Source: Pseudomonas sp. MN1F (GTDB taxonomy: Bacteria; Pseudomonadota; Gammaproteobacteria; Pseudomonadales; Pseudomonadaceae). From it: a DNA stretch of 64,000 bases. Under the pieces are notes generated by a model, which made no database searches, was not told the DNA's origin, and was given only the letters and a program-made list of their open reading frames with translations. The stretch is taken from contig NZ_VZII01000021.1 of NCBI RefSeq assembly GCF_009391885.1, positions 1-64,000 of the forward strand. The letters run 5' to 3'. Shown in pieces: positions 1-8,066 of the stretch (position 1 is its first letter; the number at the start of each line of letters is the position of its first letter). A program made the translations under genes and the position numbers.

Positions 1-175
1 ATCGCTTCATGATCGTCCCCGCCGCGATCTCGACGATCAGAAGGTTAGACAATCGCAGGCGTTTTCACACAGCCTGGACCCATTGCTGCCTCTCGTGACG
101 GGTAGCAATAGTGGACTCATGTCATCTAGCTATGGTCTCGGTCCCGCATGATAAAGTTCTCGTGGAAATCATTTT

Positions 176-424
176 TTGAAGTCCCTTACCGAGTACTTGG
201 ATTACGTTTACCCCGACGGGCCTTTATATCCTCGTGCGCCCCGTGCTAAAGCACGTGCTCGGCAACTTCAGGCATGGATACGCAGTGATTTCATGCCCAT
301 TCGTGAAGAGCGCTCCACTGCTGTGATCTTCTTCCGACCAACCAACAATCCGCTATCCGAAAACGCCCAACAGGCCGCGCATCGGCTATTCGAAGCGATC
401 GATCCGCTGATAGAAGATCCATGA
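176..424 (+). pseudogene. Remnant of a YfcF-like glutathione S-transferase
   Basis: An 82-codon reading frame beginning at a TTG encodes the middle of a glutathione S-transferase of the YfcF type. The stretch around EYLDYVYPDGPLYP and the following RARQLQAWIRSDFMPIREE region is what normally joins the thioredoxin-like N-terminal domain to the helical C-terminal domain. The glutathione-binding N-terminal domain is absent, and nothing in bases 1-175 supplies it in any frame. Most of the C-terminal domain is also missing, because the frame ends at TGA 422-424 and runs straight into an unrelated transporter remnant. I read it as a dead fragment. Family assignment is from sequence memory. Confidence 0.6.
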
Positions 425-731
425 ACTGTTGCTGGCATTCGCCGTCTTGTTTGGCATTTTTGACTACTCCACGGTTCCGGTCACGGCGAGCCTACTGGGT
501 AGCCGGTTGGGTCTACGGAATTTAGGGCTATCGCTTGGTCTACTCTCTGCCGGGCACGCGATCGGCGGTGCATCCGGCGCATTTTTCGGAGGGTAGATAT
601 TCGATCACGCGGGTGAGTACGTTACCTTATGGTACGTCTCCATCATGCTTGCCGGCCTGGCAGCAGCTTTGATCATCCTATTGAAAGAAGAAAGGGAGCC
701 TGCCGGTACCATTCAGGCTCAGGACGCTTAG
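423..731 (+). pseudogene. C-terminal remnant of an MFS transporter with an in-frame stop
   Basis: Reading from base 423 gives about 102 codons resembling the last transmembrane helices of a major facilitator permease. There are hydrophobic segments LLAFAVLFGIFDYSTVPVT and LSLGLLSAGHAIGGASGAFF, then a final helix LAGLAAALIILLKEE. A TAG at 594-596 interrupts the frame right after the FFGG motif, and the natural stop is TAG 729-731. There is no start and no N-terminal half, so it cannot be functional. It abuts the glutathione transferase remnant, which suggests a deletion fused two former genes. It ends about 100 bases before the HxlR gene on the other strand. Confidence 0.7.
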
Positions 732-828
732 TTTTCAGGCACTGAGCGAGACCCCAGCTAATCGCTTCCCTTCATAGCGTCCACTTCCAATTCAAACATG
801 TCAGTACAGGAAAGCCTCTTAGCCTCAG

Positions 829-1329
829 CTACTTCCGCTTGAAGGCATCACGACGAGACTCGCGTTCGTGAAGGAAACGATCGCTGATCAGCGCTTCCAA
901 GTCCTTGCGTTCCACAGCGTCGCCGCAGTGAGGACAAACGCTGGCCACACCCACATCATGGCCGCAGGCGCGGTGCACGAAATGTACGGCCAACCCCTCA
1001 TCCGGGTTCTTGCACCACTTCTCGCCCCAGGCGCGCAGCGCGTAGATAACAGGATAGAAGTCCCATCCCTTGTTGGTCAGATGATATTCGTAGCGCAGCG
1101 GCTTCTCGCTGTAGGGCCGGCGTTCGACCAGGCCATTCGCCTCCAGCGCTTTGAGCCGCGAAGTCAGCATCTGGGGCGTAGCGGTGGTCTGGATCTGCAT
1201 TTCCTCGAAGCGTGTCGCGCCCATGTACAGCTCACGCAGGACCAAAATGGTCCATTTGTCGCCCACTAAATCCATCGAGCGTGCCACCGGGCACACCGTA
1301 TCGCTTGTCACGTCCAGCCTCGACATCAC
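829..1329 (-). CDS. HxlR-family transcriptional regulator
   Basis: This 166-residue protein has the HxlR winged-helix domain over roughly residues 12-105. The family landmarks are CPVARSMDLVGDKWT, LTSRLKALEANGLVERR and LTNKGWDFYPVI. The C-terminal 60 residues carry four cysteines (RACGH and VCPHCGD), a possible metal or redox site. HxlR proteins often respond to electrophiles or oxidants. The gene is divergent from an isochorismatase-like hydrolase and an MFS exporter. The intergenic region holds two matching 17-bp palindromes, so it probably represses both itself and that operon. The start ATG lies at 1329; an internal ATG one codon later is equally possible. Confidence 0.88.
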   Translation of the reverse strand: MMSRLDVTSDTVCPVARSMDLVGDKWTILVLRELYMGATRFEEMQIQTTATPQMLTSRLKALEANGLVERRPYSEKPLRYEYHLTNKGWDFYPVIYALRAWGEKWCKNPDEGLAVHFVHRACGHDVGVASVCPHCGDAVERKDLEALISDRFLHERESRRDAFKRK

Positions 1330-1347
1330 GCTGCTTTCTCCGCAGAA

Positions 1348-1364
1348 ACTATTGTTTTCATAGT
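1348..1364. promoter_or_regulatory. Probable HxlR operator, gene-proximal copy
   Basis: The 17-bp sequence ACTATTGTTTTCATAGT has arms ACTAT and ATAGT and the same length and layout as the perfect palindrome at 1424-1440. It sits 19 bases upstream of the HxlR start codon, where binding would give autorepression. The two centres are 76 bp apart. That it binds this regulator is inference from position and repetition. Confidence 0.6.
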
Positions 1365-1418
1365 AACCCAGCGTGATTAACCATGTCGCATGGATTAACG
1401 CTCAAAGCCTCATCCTTG

Positions 1419-1446
1419 TTGACACTATGATTTTCATAGTTAGTAT
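1419..1446 (+). promoter_or_regulatory. Sigma-70 promoter with embedded HxlR operator
   Basis: A consensus -35 box TTGACA (1419-1424) and a -10 like TAGTAT (1441-1446) are separated by 16 bp. The perfect palindrome ACTATGA-TTT-TCATAGT (1424-1440) fills that spacer exactly. It drives the hydrolase gene starting at 1534. A regulator dimer bound here would cover both hexamers, so repression by occlusion is the simplest model. Confidence 0.65.
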
Positions 1447-1533
1447 GAGGCCTATGCGGCTTGCGCTGTCGCAGCGCGGCATTTGTCGGTATAGCAAACG
1501 TCCCAGAACGCCTCTCTCACCTGGAGCACCATC

Positions 1534-2160
1534 ATGACCCATCCTGTGTATGCCTCGGAGCGGACCGCTCTGCTGCTGGTCGACCCCTACAATGACTTCC
1601 TGTCCGATGGCGGCAAGCTTTATCCCATGCTCAGAAGCGTCGCGGACGAGGTTCAACTGCTCGACAACCTGCGCAGGACCGTTGCCGCCGTTCGGGCACA
1701 AGCAATTCAGGTGTACTACGTGCCTCATCGGCGCTGGCAGCCCGGCGACTACACCCGCTGGGATCACCCCAATCCCACCCAACGCCTGATCCAGGAACGT
1801 CACACCTTTGCCAAGGGCTCCTGGGGCGGCGAATGGCATCCCGACTTCGTGCCACAGGAGGGCGACATCATCATCCAGGAACACTGGGGACAAAGCGGGT
1901 TCGCCAATACCGACCTCGATTTCCAGCTGAAGCAACGAGGCATCACACACTTGATCGTCGTCGGCCTGCTGGCGAACACCTGCATCGAATCGACCGCACG
2001 CTTCGCCATGGAGTTGGGTTATCACGTCACGCTGGTACGCGATGCGACAGCCGCCTTCAGCAAGGAAATGATGCACGCGGCGCACGAACTGAACGGGCCG
2101 ACGTTTGCGCACAGCATCGTCGACACCCACGGGCTCGTACTGACTTTGCAACAGCAGTGA
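1534..2160 (+). CDS. Isochorismatase-family cysteine hydrolase
   Basis: This 208-residue cytoplasmic protein belongs to the isochorismatase-like hydrolases, which use an Asp-Lys-Cys triad to cleave amides or enol ethers. The Asp is in the early strand LLLVDPYNDFL, the Lys is likely in FAKGSWGGEW, and the nucleophile Cys is in GLLANTCIESTARFAMELG. The last part matches the family signature, including the Asp-Ala-Thr-Ala segment of VTLVRDATAAFS. A purine-rich CTGGAG lies just before the ATG. The MFS exporter starts 11 bases after its stop, so the two form an operon controlled by the divergent HxlR gene. The substrate cannot be read from the sequence. Confidence 0.88.
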   Translation: MTHPVYASERTALLLVDPYNDFLSDGGKLYPMLRSVADEVQLLDNLRRTVAAVRAQAIQVYYVPHRRWQPGDYTRWDHPNPTQRLIQERHTFAKGSWGGEWHPDFVPQEGDIIIQEHWGQSGFANTDLDFQLKQRGITHLIVVGLLANTCIESTARFAMELGYHVTLVRDATAAFSKEMMHAAHELNGPTFAHSIVDTHGLVLTLQQQ

Positions 2161-2171
2161 AGAGGCTACGC

Positions 2172-3380
2172 ATGTCTGCCTCTAGCGCATCGCCAATGGG
2201 GGTTTCCAGCCGCCTTGCCACACTCATGGCCATGTGCTGCGCGCTGGCGGTCTCGACTATCTACTACCACCAGCCGCTTCTGCCGCAGATGGCAGCGTCG
2301 TTTGGCATGGCGCCGACACAGGCCGGCCTGGTCGCCACGCTGACGCAGCTTGGCTATGCGCTAGGCCTGCTGTTCATCGTGCCACTCGGCGATTGCCGAC
2401 AACCACGCCAACTCGCGCTGCTGGCCATCGCGGGAAATGCCGTTGCCTTACTTCTTTGCGCGGTATCACCGACTTTCATGATGCTGTGCATAAGCAGCCT
2501 TCTGGTCGGGGTGACGGCGATCACTGCGCAGCTCATCATTCCCTGTCTGTCGGGGTTGGCCACTCCGGCTGAGCGAGGTCGAATCGTAGGGAGCCTGCTC
2601 AGCGGCCTCTCGGCAGGCCTGTTACTGGCCCGCATGCTCGGGGGCTTCGCCGGTGCACATGCGGGGTGGAGAGTCGTCTTCGTGCTGGCCTCGCTCAGCG
2701 ATGTCCTACTGCTGTTCATCGTTGCCAAGCGCCTGCCCGCCACCGCGAGTCTGCAGACGATAAGCTACGGGCGGCTCCTGGGTTCGTTAGGCAGCCTGGT
2801 CAAACAGGAAAGCGTGCTGCGTTACTGCGCGGCGAGCGGCCTATTGATGTTCGCTGCATTCAGTGCGCTGTGGGCTTCGCTTGCCGCGCTATTGGCACAA
2901 CCTCCATACGGACTCGACTCCGCTACCATTGGTCTGTTTGGCCTGGTCGCGTTGTTGGGCATCGTCGCGTCACCTTGTATTGGCACGCTTACCGATCGCC
3001 TGGGCAGGCACACCATGGTTCTAGCCGGCGCGATGACCCTCGTCCTGGGCTTCGCCTGCATAGCAGCGGGCGGGCAACATCTTGGCTGGCTGATCCTCGG
3101 CATGGTGCTGCTCGACCTAGGCAATCGTGCCGGGCTGGTTGCCAACCAGGCACGCGTATTCACCCTGAGGACGGAGGCCAGAAGTCGGCTAAATACCGTA
3201 TTCATGGGGTCGTATTTTCTGGGGGGAGCGATCGGCGCCGCATTGGGGAATTATGGCGTGCACCAGGCCGGCTGGATCGGCCTTGCCACTGTTGGCATTC
3301 TGCTGTCTTTAGCGGCCACAGTTATCAATGCGCTTGCACCCCGTGAATCGAGCTCGACGATGGGTGAGGTACGCCCATGA
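2172..3380 (+). CDS. MFS transporter, DHA1-like exporter
   Basis: This 402-residue membrane protein starts at ATG 2172, 11 bases after the hydrolase stop and behind AGAGG; the longer upstream frame only overlaps the hydrolase. It has about twelve hydrophobic segments and an early IYYHQPLLPQMAASFGM motif typical of DHA1-type exporters. The loop between helices 2 and 3 reads VPLGDCRQPRQ, and a second one in the C-terminal half reads IGTLTDRLGRHTM. It probably exports the substrate or product of the neighbouring hydrolase, or a toxic compound sensed by the HxlR regulator. Bases 3381-3602 after it hold no gene or obvious signal. Confidence 0.87.
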   Translation: MSASSASPMGVSSRLATLMAMCCALAVSTIYYHQPLLPQMAASFGMAPTQAGLVATLTQLGYALGLLFIVPLGDCRQPRQLALLAIAGNAVALLLCAVSPTFMMLCISSLLVGVTAITAQLIIPCLSGLATPAERGRIVGSLLSGLSAGLLLARMLGGFAGAHAGWRVVFVLASLSDVLLLFIVAKRLPATASLQTISYGRLLGSLGSLVKQESVLRYCAASGLLMFAAFSALWASLAALLAQPPYGLDSATIGLFGLVALLGIVASPCIGTLTDRLGRHTMVLAGAMTLVLGFACIAAGGQHLGWLILGMVLLDLGNRAGLVANQARVFTLRTEARSRLNTVFMGSYFLGGAIGAALGNYGVHQAGWIGLATVGILLSLAATVINALAPRESSSTMGEVRP

Positions 3381-3602
3381 GCGATTAAAAGACGACTCGA
3401 CAGCGCATCTTTTGCTGGTTTGCTTAGGCTTCCAGCCATGCCGTAAGCTGGCATTCAACTCCCGGGCGGGCGCAACACTCACCCAACAATCGAGACATCC
3501 AATCCGCTTGGCTCCCCATCAAGCTCTCATAACTGGGTGGGGATCCTGCGTCGTGTTTCGTTCGCCCCTACTCGAACACGGAACGGGGGACCAACTTTCG
3601 TG

Positions 3603-4526
3603 CTAGAGCGAAGCCCACTCATCGCGATACTGAACCAGGAAATCCACAAAAGCGCGCACCCTCTGCGGGATATGACGACCGTGAGGGTACAACAACGTGT
3701 ACGGCCTCGATCGCCCGCTAAACGGTTTCAAGACTTCGACGAGTCGCCCATCAGCGAGCTCTTGTTCCACGATGAATTTGTAGGTTTGGAATAATCCGGC
3801 ACCGTTCTTGGCAAGTGTCACTCCGCCCAGCACGTCGTCGGAACAGGAATAGCCTCCAGCAGTGAATACCTCACGCTCTCGACCGTCCTCTTGGAACAGC
3901 CAAGAGATACGCCGCCCGCTACTCGGAAGCTCAAATTGAATGCATTCATGCTGGTCCAGGTCCTGCAAAGTCTGCGGTGCCTCGACCTTCTGCAGGTAGG
4001 CTGGAGACGCTACGACAACCAACTTTGCATCCTCCAGTAACCTCGCAATCATCGTGGAATCAGGCTGAGCTCGTACCCGAATCGCCAGGTCGTACCCTTC
4101 TGCAACAAAGTCGATATTTCGATTACCGAGGTGGATATCAACGGTTACCTCAGGATATAGCTCCCGAAATTTTGGCAGCAAAGGCAGGATGCGGTGGTGC
4201 CCATAAGTCGTGGGCAGGCTGATACGAAGGCGGCCTGAAGGCGTTGCTTGAGCGCCCATAACTGCCTGCTGGGCCTCTACCAGTTGCGTGAGCGCCTGGC
4301 TGCACTGCTCGAAAAAATCCTTTCCCGCATCGGTCAATCGAATGCTTCGCGTTGTCCTTGCGAACAGCCGTGAGCCCAGCCTTTGTTCCAAGCGAAGGAT
4401 CGACCTGCTCACTGCGGCCGGAGTAACGCCAGCGAGCTGAGCTGCGGCAGTAAAGCTGCCCGCTTCTGCGGACAGGCAAAACAGCTCAATACTTCCCAAC
4501 TGCAGATCGTCAAAATGCCGCTTCAT
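3603..4526 (-). CDS. LysR-family transcriptional regulator
   Basis: This 307-residue LysR regulator starts at ATG 4526. The longer frame upstream is non-coding overlap with acuR. The winged helix-turn-helix occupies residues 5-65, with the typical AEAGSFTAAAQLAGVTPAAVS and LEQRLGSRLFARTTR stretches. The effector domain follows, with PTTYGHHRILPLLPKFRELYP and the later VVASPAYL. It resembles the CrgA/YhjC-like group that regulates neighbouring oxidoreductases. It is divergent from acuR with a 114-bp gap. No clear T-N11-A box was picked out, so its target is open. Confidence 0.88.
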   Translation of the reverse strand: MKRHFDDLQLGSIELFCLSAEAGSFTAAAQLAGVTPAAVSRSILRLEQRLGSRLFARTTRSIRLTDAGKDFFEQCSQALTQLVEAQQAVMGAQATPSGRLRISLPTTYGHHRILPLLPKFRELYPEVTVDIHLGNRNIDFVAEGYDLAIRVRAQPDSTMIARLLEDAKLVVVASPAYLQKVEAPQTLQDLDQHECIQFELPSSGRRISWLFQEDGREREVFTAGGYSCSDDVLGGVTLAKNGAGLFQTYKFIVEQELADGRLVEVLKPFSGRSRPYTLLYPHGRHIPQRVRAFVDFLVQYRDEWASL

Positions 4527-4605
4527 AGGATTTATCCGTACAGGGGCTGGTAGAAGGCTTGTTGTCGGACTGCAGTAGACGGTTGCGCGGACCGGAGAAC
4601 GCTGC

Positions 4606-4634
4606 TTGACATTTAGACTGTTCGGTCTAATTAT
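4606..4634 (+). promoter_or_regulatory. acuR promoter with embedded AcuR operator
   Basis: A -35 box TTGACA (4606-4611) is followed after 17 bp by AATTAT (4629-4634). The inverted repeat TTAGAC-TGTTCG-GTCTAA (4613-4630) lies inside the spacer and overlaps the -10. The same TAGAC...GTCTA arms recur before acuI. Transcription would begin about base 4641, which is the first base of the acuR start codon, so the transcript may be leaderless. Confidence 0.6.
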
Positions 4635-4640
4635 CCCTAG

Positions 4641-5273
4641 ATGGACATTCCAATGAAAGCCCCCAGGCGCGGGCGCCCTCCAAAAATCTCGCGTAGCGAT
4701 CCCGATACTCGGCGTGCATTGATCCGCTGTGGCGTGGAGCTGCTGACCGAGCAAGGATTCAACACTACTGGTATTGAACAGGTTCTCAAACGGGTCTCCG
4801 TACCGAAAGGCTCCTTCTATCACTATTTCGACAGCAAGGATGCCTTCGGGCGTGAGGTCCTCGCTGAATACGGAAATTTCTTTGAGCGCCGCCTGCGCCG
4901 GATCCTGCTCAACCCCCATCGAGAACCGTTGGAGCGCATCGAAGATCTGCTGCAGGAGTCGCTCATCGGCATGGAAAAGTACAACTGGCGTCGCGGCTGC
5001 CTGGTAGGCAATCTCGGCCAGGAAGTGACTTTGCTGCCCGATGATTTTCGCGATCAGATAGAGAAGATTTTTCGAGTTTGGGAGGCACTACTCAGCCAAT
5101 GCCTCCAGGAAGCGCAGGCCAACCAATCGATAGCCCAGTCTGTGGAGTGCCAACAACTGGCAGCTTTTTTCTGGATTGGCTGGGAGGGCGCAATCACGCG
5201 CGCACGTCTCTGCGAAAGTGGTCACCCACTATCGATCTTCGTCAGGGGATTTCTCGCCGGCATTGCCCGGTGA
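4641..5273 (+). CDS. acuR: TetR-family repressor AcuR
   Basis: This 210-residue TetR protein has its helix-turn-helix at about residues 25-70, with LLTEQGFNTTGIEQVL and VSVPKGSFYHYFDSKDAF. The C-terminal ligand domain contains the RRGCLVGNLGQE motif typical of the AcuR/NemR-like group. AcuR represses the acrylyl-CoA reductase gene acuI and is relieved by acrylate. The downstream acuI and the shared operator arms support the name. The start could be ATG 4641 or ATG 4653; neither has a Shine-Dalgarno sequence, and the promoter geometry favours a leaderless message from 4641. Confidence 0.85.
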   Translation: MDIPMKAPRRGRPPKISRSDPDTRRALIRCGVELLTEQGFNTTGIEQVLKRVSVPKGSFYHYFDSKDAFGREVLAEYGNFFERRLRRILLNPHREPLERIEDLLQESLIGMEKYNWRRGCLVGNLGQEVTLLPDDFRDQIEKIFRVWEALLSQCLQEAQANQSIAQSVECQQLAAFFWIGWEGAITRARLCESGHPLSIFVRGFLAGIAR

Positions 5274-5291
5274 GTTTTTATCGTCGATTAC

Positions 5292-5306
5292 TAGACAACC
5301 GGTCTA
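5292..5306. promoter_or_regulatory. AcuR operator upstream of acuI
   Basis: TAGAC-AACCG-GTCTA lies between the acuR stop and the acuI ribosome site AAAAGGAG. It has the same arms as the site before acuR but a 5-bp instead of a 6-bp spacer. Its place suggests repression of a promoter for acuI alone inside the short intergenic gap. Confidence 0.6.
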
Positions 5307-5318
5307 AAAGGAGTCGCT

Positions 5319-6302
5319 ATGTTCAATGCTGTCGTTGTGGAGAACCAGGAAGGCGCTAAGCAGGCACATTACAGAGAGCTATCAGATGACCAATTGCCAG
5401 CCGGCAGTGTCACCGTTGCGGTGTCTCACAGTACGCTGAACTACAAAGATGCCCTTTGCATCACAAGCCGTAGTCCTATCGCCCGGCACTTTCCCATGAT
5501 TCCTGGGATCGATTTTGTAGGGGTAGTGGAGGGCAGCGAAGACAGCCGCTATCGCGAAGGCGACGCTGTTTTACTCAACGGCTGGGGTGTTGGGGAAAGT
5601 CATTGGGGCGGACTATCCCAGAAGGCCCGAGTGAGCGCAGATTGGCTGATTTCTTTGCCGCAGGGGATGACGCCGCGTAACGCCATGGCGATAGGCACCG
5701 CAGGTTATACATCCATGCTTAGTCTAATCGCCCTGGAACGCGCCGGGCTAAGGCCTGATGCAGGGCCTGTTTTGGTAACCGGGGCGAATGGTGGGGTCGG
5801 CAGCATTGCCGTAGCGCTGCTGGCCGCGCGTGGGTATGAGGTCATTGCCTCGACCGGCCGGTTAGATGAGGCAGACCACTTGGTCCGGCTGGGCGCGACG
5901 GAAGTGATTGATCGAAACACGTTATCTTCACCAGGTAAGCCATTGGGCAAAGAGCGCTGGACAGCGGCGATTGACTCGATAGGAAGTCATACCCTTGCGA
6001 ACGTATGTGCTCAGACCAAAGCCGACGGCTGGGTTGCCGCGTGTGGCCTGGCACAGGGCATGGAGTTCCCGGCTACGGTAGCCCCCTTCATTCTGCGGGG
6101 GGTGAGCCTCTTGGGGATCAACAGCGTCACACGTCCATATGCCGAGCGAGTCGAGGCATGGGCTCGGCTGAACGCGGAGCTTGATCTGTCGATTCTGGAG
6201 CAGTTAACAAGCGAAGTACCACTTTCAGAAGTCATCCCTGTTGCAGATGACCTATTGGCTGGAAGGATTCGCGGGCGCCTCGTTGTTGATACCAGCATTT
6301 AA
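5319..6302 (+). CDS. acuI: Acrylyl-CoA reductase (NADPH) AcuI
   Basis: This 327-residue medium-chain dehydrogenase of the YhdH/YhfP (AcuI) class lacks zinc ligands. The nucleotide-binding loop is VLVTGANGGVGSIAVALLAARGYEV near residues 150-175, and the substrate-domain signature is STLNYKDALCI near residue 45. The conserved ending PLSEVIPVADDLLAGRIRGR is also present. The enzyme reduces acrylyl-CoA to propionyl-CoA and protects cells from acrylate made from DMSP, 3-hydroxypropionate or related compounds. An AAAAGGAG ribosome site precedes the ATG. It forms a transcription unit with acuR; no acuN or acuK neighbours are present. Confidence 0.9.
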   Translation: MFNAVVVENQEGAKQAHYRELSDDQLPAGSVTVAVSHSTLNYKDALCITSRSPIARHFPMIPGIDFVGVVEGSEDSRYREGDAVLLNGWGVGESHWGGLSQKARVSADWLISLPQGMTPRNAMAIGTAGYTSMLSLIALERAGLRPDAGPVLVTGANGGVGSIAVALLAARGYEVIASTGRLDEADHLVRLGATEVIDRNTLSSPGKPLGKERWTAAIDSIGSHTLANVCAQTKADGWVAACGLAQGMEFPATVAPFILRGVSLLGINSVTRPYAERVEAWARLNAELDLSILEQLTSEVPLSEVIPVADDLLAGRIRGRLVVDTSI

Positions 6303-6338
6303 TCCATAGCCCAAGCACACTCATTGCTTTCAAAGAGG

Positions 6339-6362
6339 CCAGCCCTCTGCGTTGGGGGCTGG
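6339..6362 (+). terminator. Hairpin after acuI
   Basis: CCAGCCC (6339-6345) pairs with GGGCTGG (6356-6362) across a 10-base loop, 37 bases after the acuI stop. There is no U-tract, so termination would be weak or Rho-assisted. Confidence 0.35.
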
Positions 6363-6395
6363 ATCGCTGTCAATGTGAAATACCAACCGGAGCAC

Positions 6396-7264
6396 ATGCC
6401 AATGAGGGATGCTCAAAAGGATGTACTGGACGCTTTCGATAGAGTGACGCTCATCGAGGCGGCAACCCCGAACGACTGGCGGACTCCAATCTAACCATGC
6501 ACGACTTACTGCCGCTGCAGCTGCGCGACTCGGCTTGGACTGCGAACTGGTCCTCGGCAGGGTAGTGCCGCGGCATGATGCAGAGTACGAAAACAACGGC
6601 AACGTTCTTGCTTGATAAGATCTATGGCGCCAAGCTCCATGTACTCCCGCAAGGAAAAAAGGCAGCCGAGTTCGCAGCTAAAAGAATCCAGCTGCTGATC
6701 GAAGAGGGCAAGAAACCCTACCTGATCCCTATGGGGGGATCGTCACCTCTTGGCGCGCTGGGTTACGCCAGATGCGGTGATGAGATAATGCAGTATGAAC
6801 GGGATAACGACATCCGCTTCGAGAAGGTACTTCTGCCTAACGGCAGCTCGGGTACTCACGCGGGTCTAGCCGCAGGTTTCGTCACGCGTGGACGATCCCC
6901 GACGATTATTCGATCCTATTCAGTGTTGGGAGAGCAAGAACAGGCGGTGCAGCAAACCCTGAAGCTCGCTAACGACGCGCTGGCATTGGTCGGGGCCTCA
7001 GAGATCGCGCCCAATCAGATCGATGTAGATGGGAATCACCGGGGAGAGGGTTATGGAATTCCGACGGCTGAGGCTCTTGAGGCAATTGCTTCCCTAGCTC
7101 AGTCCGAAGGCATCCTGCTTGATCCGGTTTACTCTGCAAAAGCCTTTGCCGGCATGCTTCATGATATTGCTGCAGGAGGCTTCGTCGAGGGGGCTAACCT
7201 GCTGTTCCTGTTTACAGGCGGCGGACCAGGCGTTTATGCCTATCGCAGTGCATTCGATTTCTGA
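6396..7264 (+). pseudogene. Broken D-cysteine desulfhydrase / ACC deaminase family gene
   Basis: Three pieces of one PLP enzyme lie in order. From ATG 6396 or 6402 the frame encodes a start like LDAFDRVTLIEAATP. From about 6475 a second frame gives TTGGLQSNHARLTAAAAARLG and continues to an ENNGN motif. Near 6600 it shifts again into a third frame, LLDKIYGAKLHVLP, which runs intact through the active-site loop LPNGSSGTHAGLAAGF to TGA 7262-7264. The segment between the first two pieces, about 40 residues containing the PLP-binding lysine (NKTRKLE region), is deleted. With a lost cofactor lysine and two frame changes the gene is dead. Confidence 0.8.
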
Positions 7265-7286
7265 GAAACCAGCCTTCACAGGAAAC

Positions 7287-7318
7287 TGCTCATCACCGGA
7301 ATGTGCTGGTGATGAGCA
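7287..7318. terminator. Bidirectional hairpin
   Basis: An 11-bp perfect stem TGCTCATCACC (7287-7297) / GGTGATGAGCA (7308-7318) with a 10-base loop sits between the pseudogene and the convergent SDR gene. A short T-rich tail, TTCTGT, follows on the plus strand. Confidence 0.6.
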
Positions 7319-7327
7319 TTCTGTCAA

Positions 7328-8038
7328 TCAATGACCTGCGCTCTGACCGCCGTCGACGTGCAGGATCTCGCCGGTGACGAACGAAGCGCTGTCCAAGTAG
7401 AGAATCGCTTGAACGATGTCGTTGATCTCGCCCATGTGGCCGACGGGGTGCAGCTTGCCCAGGGCATCGTGAGTTTCGGCGCCATGCATAGGGGTCTTGA
7501 TGATGCCAGGCGACACGGCGTTAGCGCGGATACCTCGTTTGGCATACTCAATTGCGATCGATTTGGTGGCAGCGTTGATGCCACCTTTGGTGAGCGATGC
7601 CATTACCGAAGGAACGCCGTCGATTGCGTGGTCAACCAGGCTGGTGGTGACGCTGACCACATGCCCGCTACCATTCTTTTCCATTTCCGCGATGGCGAGT
7701 TGGGAGATGTAGAAGAAGCCGCTCATATTGGTCGCAACGACCTGCGCATAGTCTTCTTTGGTGTAGCTGGTGAACGGCTTGGCAACAAAAATCCCGGCAT
7801 TGTTGACGAGCGTATCGATGCGCCCGAAGCGGGCCACGGCTTCGCGCACAACTCGTTCCGCTGTGGCCGGATCCGCAATATCACCGGCAACAGTCAGGAT
7901 ATCTGGATCGGTCGATGGTTGAATGGAGCGCGAGGTCGCTACCACTTTGTGGCCGAGGGCTCGGAACCCTTCCACTACACCTGCACCAATGCCTTGAGAT
8001 GCGCCAGTTACGATGATGACTTTTTGAGAATTGCTCAT
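7328..8038 (-). CDS. SDR-family oxidoreductase lacking the catalytic tyrosine
   Basis: This 236-residue classical short-chain dehydrogenase fold has the cofactor loop TGASQGIG (residues 11-18) and the NNAG motif (79-82). It also has a serine near 133 and the terminal VTGEILHVDGGQ. The YxxxK motif is altered: Lys151 is present but position 147 is alanine (MASLTKGG), so the usual proton donor is missing. It may be a different enzyme or a binding protein. It is the last gene of the operon tautomerase - DsbA-like - SDR, 28 bases after the DsbA-like stop. The start is ATG 8038, behind AGAGGAAAT. Confidence 0.83.
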   Translation of the reverse strand: MSNSQKVIIVTGASQGIGAGVVEGFRALGHKVVATSRSIQPSTDPDILTVAGDIADPATAERVVREAVARFGRIDTLVNNAGIFVAKPFTSYTKEDYAQVVATNMSGFFYISQLAIAEMEKNGSGHVVSVTTSLVDHAIDGVPSVMASLTKGGINAATKSIAIEYAKRGIRANAVSPGIIKTPMHGAETHDALGKLHPVGHMGEINDIVQAILYLDSASFVTGEILHVDGGQSAGH

Positions 8039-8066
8039 GATATTTCCTCTACGATGGATTAAATTT

